Source: Oceanobacillus jeddahensis
Lineage (GTDB): Bacteria > Bacillota > Bacilli > Bacillales > Amphibacillaceae
Direction: 5' to 3'
DNA: 64,000 bases
NCBI RefSeq assembly: GCF_000750635.1
Contig: NZ_CCDM010000004.1
Location: forward strand, 248,001 to 312,000
Shown here: positions 61,546 through 64,000 of the stretch, one piece after another
How the letters are laid out: each line of letters starts with the position of its first letter
Numbering within the stretch: the stretch's first letter is position 1
Notes under the pieces: model-generated
The model's database searches: none
Told to the model about the DNA's origin: nothing
The model's input: the letters and a program-made list of their open reading frames with translations, nothing else
Translations under genes and position numbers: made by a program

Positions 61546-61748
61546 TTAAACTCTTCCTTTATTTAAAGTAATTGCTTGAATAAATGATGCTTTTCAATAC
61601 CAATTCCATTCCATATTAACACAATTCACGAAATTTTATGAATTAAACTAAAAAAATCAACCATACCCCCACATTCATTAATAGTTATGCTTATTTTAAC
61701 TATATCGGGATATTTTCAAGTATATTTGGCATAAAACTGTTTAACCAA

Positions 61749-62210
61749 CTAGGATTTTAGAACATCTTTTACTTGTTCAAAGTGATGAAAGTCATGCTCA
61801 GCAAGTCCGCCTAAATAATCTAATAAACTTAACCTGGTTTGTCCAATAGTTAATTCATTTTTCCAATGATGTTCTGGTATAATATCAATTGCTTTTAAAA
61901 GATTGCTTCTTCCTAATATAAATTTATCTATAATTATTTTCTTTTCAGTCTTTCTAGCTTTTAAAGCAGCTTTTGCATTTATAATAGCTGCCTCGGGACT
62001 CTTTGGGAGTTTATCATCTGTAAATAGATAAGGAATCCGTTTGTATAATACAAATTCATCCCAAGGAATTAAATGACTAATCACTTCTGCCACAGTCCAT
62101 TTATTTTCTGCTATGGGTGTTCTCCATTCATCTTCAGTTAAATCTTTTAAAGCTTGTACAAATTCGATAACGCACCTATGATGTTCTAATATTTCTTTTT
62201 TACCCTCCAT
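61749..62210 (-). CDS. DinB-superfamily protein
   Basis: 153 residues. A four-helix bundle with metal ligands: His in 'LEHHRCVIEFVQAL', His in 'VAEVISHLIPWDEFV', and HxxxH in 'GGLAEHDFHHFEQVK'. DinB and YfiT-like proteins are metal-dependent thiol transferases or hydrolases, often with bacillithiol. AGGTGG precedes the ATG. It starts 12 bases after the TetR stop, so it is in an operon with that regulator. Confidence 0.88.
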   Translation of the reverse strand: MEGKKEILEHHRCVIEFVQALKDLTEDEWRTPIAENKWTVAEVISHLIPWDEFVLYKRIPYLFTDDKLPKSPEAAIINAKAALKARKTEKKIIIDKFILGRSNLLKAIDIIPEHHWKNELTIGQTRLSLLDYLGGLAEHDFHHFEQVKDVLKS

Positions 62211-62221
62211 TATTCATCCAC

Positions 62222-62824
62222 CTACCTAATAATTAAATCCTCCGAAACAAGCTTCACAAACTGATCCATCGTTGATTTATAATTCGCTTCCCCGATCATT
62301 TCCTTTTGTAAAGACAAAATAACCAAAGAGCGAATCATGCTGACGATAATATCCGGTTCTAATTGTTTCATAACCCCATCTGCTTGCCACTTTTCAATAT
62401 AGGGAACTAAAAAGTCGATGTCCCCTTGATGATTACTTTCTAATTTTTTATGAGGCAGTTTGCGCAGCAGCTGTTCCATCGTTGATTTATCAAACAGTTG
62501 TTTGATAATTGGACTTTCGTCTAAGAATTGTAAAGCTTGCTGTAAAAAATGACGGAAGGTTTCCCTTGTTACCTTTTCTGTCAGCAGTATCTTATGAAGC
62601 AATTCCTCGCGAATATATTGTTCTTCCTGTTCCAGGATTTCAAAATATAGTTCTTCTTTCGATTCATAAAAAAGATAAAAGCTTCCTTGTGCGATATTAA
62701 CCTGCTTCGTTAAATCACTAATACTTGTCTTTTTTAAGCCTAGGTCTCCAAATAGCTGCCTTCCATGTTCTAACAACTTACTGCGAATATATTCTTTTTC
62801 TTGCTCGTTAAATTTTCCCGCCAA
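62222..62824 (-). CDS. TetR-family regulator
   Basis: 200 residues starting TTG 62824 behind AAAGGAGCGGGG. HTH: 'SISDLTKQVNIAQGSFYLFY' preceded by 'EYIRSKLLEHGRQLFGDLGL'. The C-terminal ligand domain is helical. It likely represses its own operon with the DinB gene; no clear palindrome is seen upstream because a MITE-like repeat begins 26 bases away. Confidence 0.9.
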   Translation of the reverse strand: MAGKFNEQEKEYIRSKLLEHGRQLFGDLGLKKTSISDLTKQVNIAQGSFYLFYESKEELYFEILEQEEQYIREELLHKILLTEKVTRETFRHFLQQALQFLDESPIIKQLFDKSTMEQLLRKLPHKKLESNHQGDIDFLVPYIEKWQADGVMKQLEPDIIVSMIRSLVILSLQKEMIGEANYKSTMDQFVKLVSEDLIIR

Positions 62825-62849
62825 GATTCCCCGCTCCTTTATAGTGCGT

Positions 62850-62994
62850 GTTCAAAAAGGCCGATAAATAGGACCAAGAAGTTCAAGGCGACGTGTTTTT
62901 TTCGAACGGAGCGTATGCTTTATAATACGTGAGTATCGGAAAAAACACGTCAACGCAGAAATTCGCCGTGTCATTTTTATTGGACTTTTTGAAC
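62850..62994. repeat. MITE-like repeat
   Basis: 145 bases with terminal inverted repeats GTTCAAAAAGGCC and GGACTTTTTGAAC (one mismatch). Inside is a long imperfect hairpin, GACGTGTTTTTTTCG...GGAGCGTAT with ATACGTGAGTATCGG...AACACGTC. No coding capacity of its own. It lies directly upstream of the TetR gene. Confidence 0.75.
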
Positions 62995-63083
62995 ATCCTC
63001 TTATACACTTCATGCTTACCTTTTTCTTTAATATAAACTACCAATCCCAGGAAAGAAATCAATATACCGCATATCCATATCAT
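62883..63083 (-). CDS. Questionable 66-residue protein, tail within the repeat
   Basis: MIWICGILISFLGLVVYIKE gives one membrane helix with a basic cytoplasmic part. From about residue 38 the sequence comes from the MITE-like repeat, so the gene, if real, was fused to it. There is no convincing ribosome site. Low confidence. Confidence 0.3.
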   Translation of the reverse strand: MIWICGILISFLGLVVYIKEKGKHEVYKRMFKKSNKNDTANFCVDVFFPILTYYKAYAPFEKNTSP

Positions 63084-63225
63084 AAAACAAATCTATCGTG
63101 CATTATTTATTTTACAATAAATATCGGATAATATGATCAAACAGTTTTGAATGGGATAGCTTTTCCATAACTGCACTTCTCCCTACACTACTATTTTTAA
63201 AATCCAGCTCAATTTTACTGCAGGA

Positions 63226-63948
63226 TTAAGTAGCTTTGCGGTTAAATTTTTTAAATAACACATATAAATATATCCCCTGCACACAAAAGCCAATCCATAC
63301 GTAAATATTATGAAGCAATGCGATTTCATCATTTTTCATGAATGCTTCCGAAATCCAAAATGTTGGAAAAACACCTAACAAAAACAGCCAATTTGACTCC
63401 ACAAAGTATGTTAGAGCAGGAATAACTACAATGATTCCTACTGCTTTTCCAATAGCCAGTCCTTCCACTTTATTATTTGCAAAGCTTGCTAGAAACAATG
63501 CAATTAACGGCGTAAGCAATGCTGCCTGCAAAACTATAGGCAATAGGCTCATCGCGAAATCAACAAGACCCGTATACATCATAACAAAAATTGTTAAAAT
63601 GATACTGGTTACCATAGGAACTAATAAACGATACAACAAATAGATAGACTTTGACACTGGTGTGACAGCGATATAGGACAAAATATGATCGTCCATTTCT
63701 TCTAAAATCATTAAACCTGCCATGACCCCAAGCATAAATGGTGGTAATAAGATGACAAAGCTCATGATAAAAGGGAAATGCTGTTCTATAGAAAACGCGT
63801 ACATTGCCTGGAGGTCTTCTGAAAAGGAAGAAATAGAATATTTGACGAATAACGCTAAAGCAACAGGTGCTAACATAGCCCCAAACAACATGGAATCACG
63901 TGTGATATTTTTTATATCTCCCACAAAAAAAGCGATAAACGTTCTCAT
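63226..63948 (-). CDS. ABC-2-type transporter permease (fluoroquinolone-export-like)
   Basis: 240 residues with six hydrophobic helices (about 20-35, 55-80, 102-125, 130-155, 160-180 and 212-232). 'GVMAGLMILEEMDDHILSYI' is a typical cytoplasmic stretch of two-permease ABC exporters such as the fluoroquinolone pump subunits. The ATG overlaps the upstream stop (ATGA), so it is the distal gene of an operon entering from the window edge. Confidence 0.8.
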   Translation of the reverse strand: MRTFIAFFVGDIKNITRDSMLFGAMLAPVALALFVKYSISSFSEDLQAMYAFSIEQHFPFIMSFVILLPPFMLGVMAGLMILEEMDDHILSYIAVTPVSKSIYLLYRLLVPMVTSIILTIFVMMYTGLVDFAMSLLPIVLQAALLTPLIALFLASFANNKVEGLAIGKAVGIIVVIPALTYFVESNWLFLLGVFPTFWISEAFMKNDEIALLHNIYVWIGFCVQGIYLYVLFKKFNRKAT

Positions 63949-64000
63949 TTTTTATCACTTCCAATGTGTAAGATGATGGATTTATAAAAAGAATGCTTCG
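63945..64000 (-). CDS. 3' end of an ABC operon gene
   Basis: Only the last 18 codons are present ('KHSFYKSIILHIGSDKK'). It overlaps the permease start by four bases. Probably the ATPase or the sister permease; it cannot be told from this piece. Confidence 0.6.
   Translation of the reverse strand, partial: KHSFYKSIILHIGSDKK

Noticed and set aside
1..64000. CRISPR array, tRNA, rRNA or prophage
   Set aside because: No regularly spaced repeats, no tRNA or rRNA sequence seen by eye, and no phage structural genes among the frames.

Overview
The window is a low-GC chromosomal stretch from a Gram-positive Bacillaceae bacterium. Strong AG-rich ribosome binding sites, a SAM-I riboswitch, a T-box leader, sigma-A promoters and many proteins with Bacillus subtilis counterparts (YxjG/YxjH, YobU/YobV, AdaA, AmpS, YueD, OpuAC) point to a group such as Oceanobacillus or Virgibacillus. 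The genus is an inference. I see no rRNA, tRNA or CRISPR array. About 80% of genes are on the minus strand. The content is accessory: at least eight GNAT acetyltransferases, five MFS/APC transporters, four ABC modules, many one-component regulators and several broken genes. It looks like a stress and drug-resistance region with high gene turnover rather than a core region.

Layout. 1-1,000: 5' part of an OmpR-type response regulator and a decayed duplicate of its start, either side of a frameshifted membrane gene. 1.1-10.3 kb: cupin, two GNATs, a BAAT-type hydrolase, a MetE-like gene under a SAM-I riboswitch, a Fic protein, a DJ-1 protein and an XRE-led membrane operon. 10.5-12.5 kb: ArsR-DUF2087 regulator plus MFS transporter with matching operator-like sites. 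13-20 kb: small metabolic and house-cleaning enzymes and a frameshifted ASCH gene. 20-27 kb: TetR-SDR pair, PlsY, MerR-MFS pair with a 19-bp-spacer promoter, and an MFS transporter behind a T-box leader whose specifier reads UCA (Ser). 27-34 kb: PIG-L deacetylase, GNATs, YrvL-like protein, a methyltransferase behind a promoter-terminator arrangement, AdaA and an APC permease. 34.4-36.7 kb: MNT/HepT toxin-antitoxin genes cut by an IS256-family element with an intact 8-bp target duplication. 36.9-39 kb: a YobU/YobV module with a shared operator. 39-43 kb: sensor kinase, response regulator, ABC transporter and small membrane protein.

43-54 kb: AmpS aminopeptidase, CueP-like lipoprotein, a MacB-like ABC exporter behind its MerR regulator, and a MarR-rhodanese pair with a near-perfect palindromic operator. 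54-64 kb: structured intergenic repeats, a HhH-GPD glycosylase, an orphan glycine-betaine binding protein, a frameshifted erythromycin-esterase homologue, a zinc-ribbon protein, TetR-DinB, a MITE-like repeat and ABC-2 permease genes running off the window. The recurring pattern is a ligand-sensing regulator beside an exporter or detoxifying enzyme. The most unusual items are the Ser T-box on an efflux-type MFS gene, two genes that seem to start with AUU, the YobV-type shared operator and the structured repeat family.
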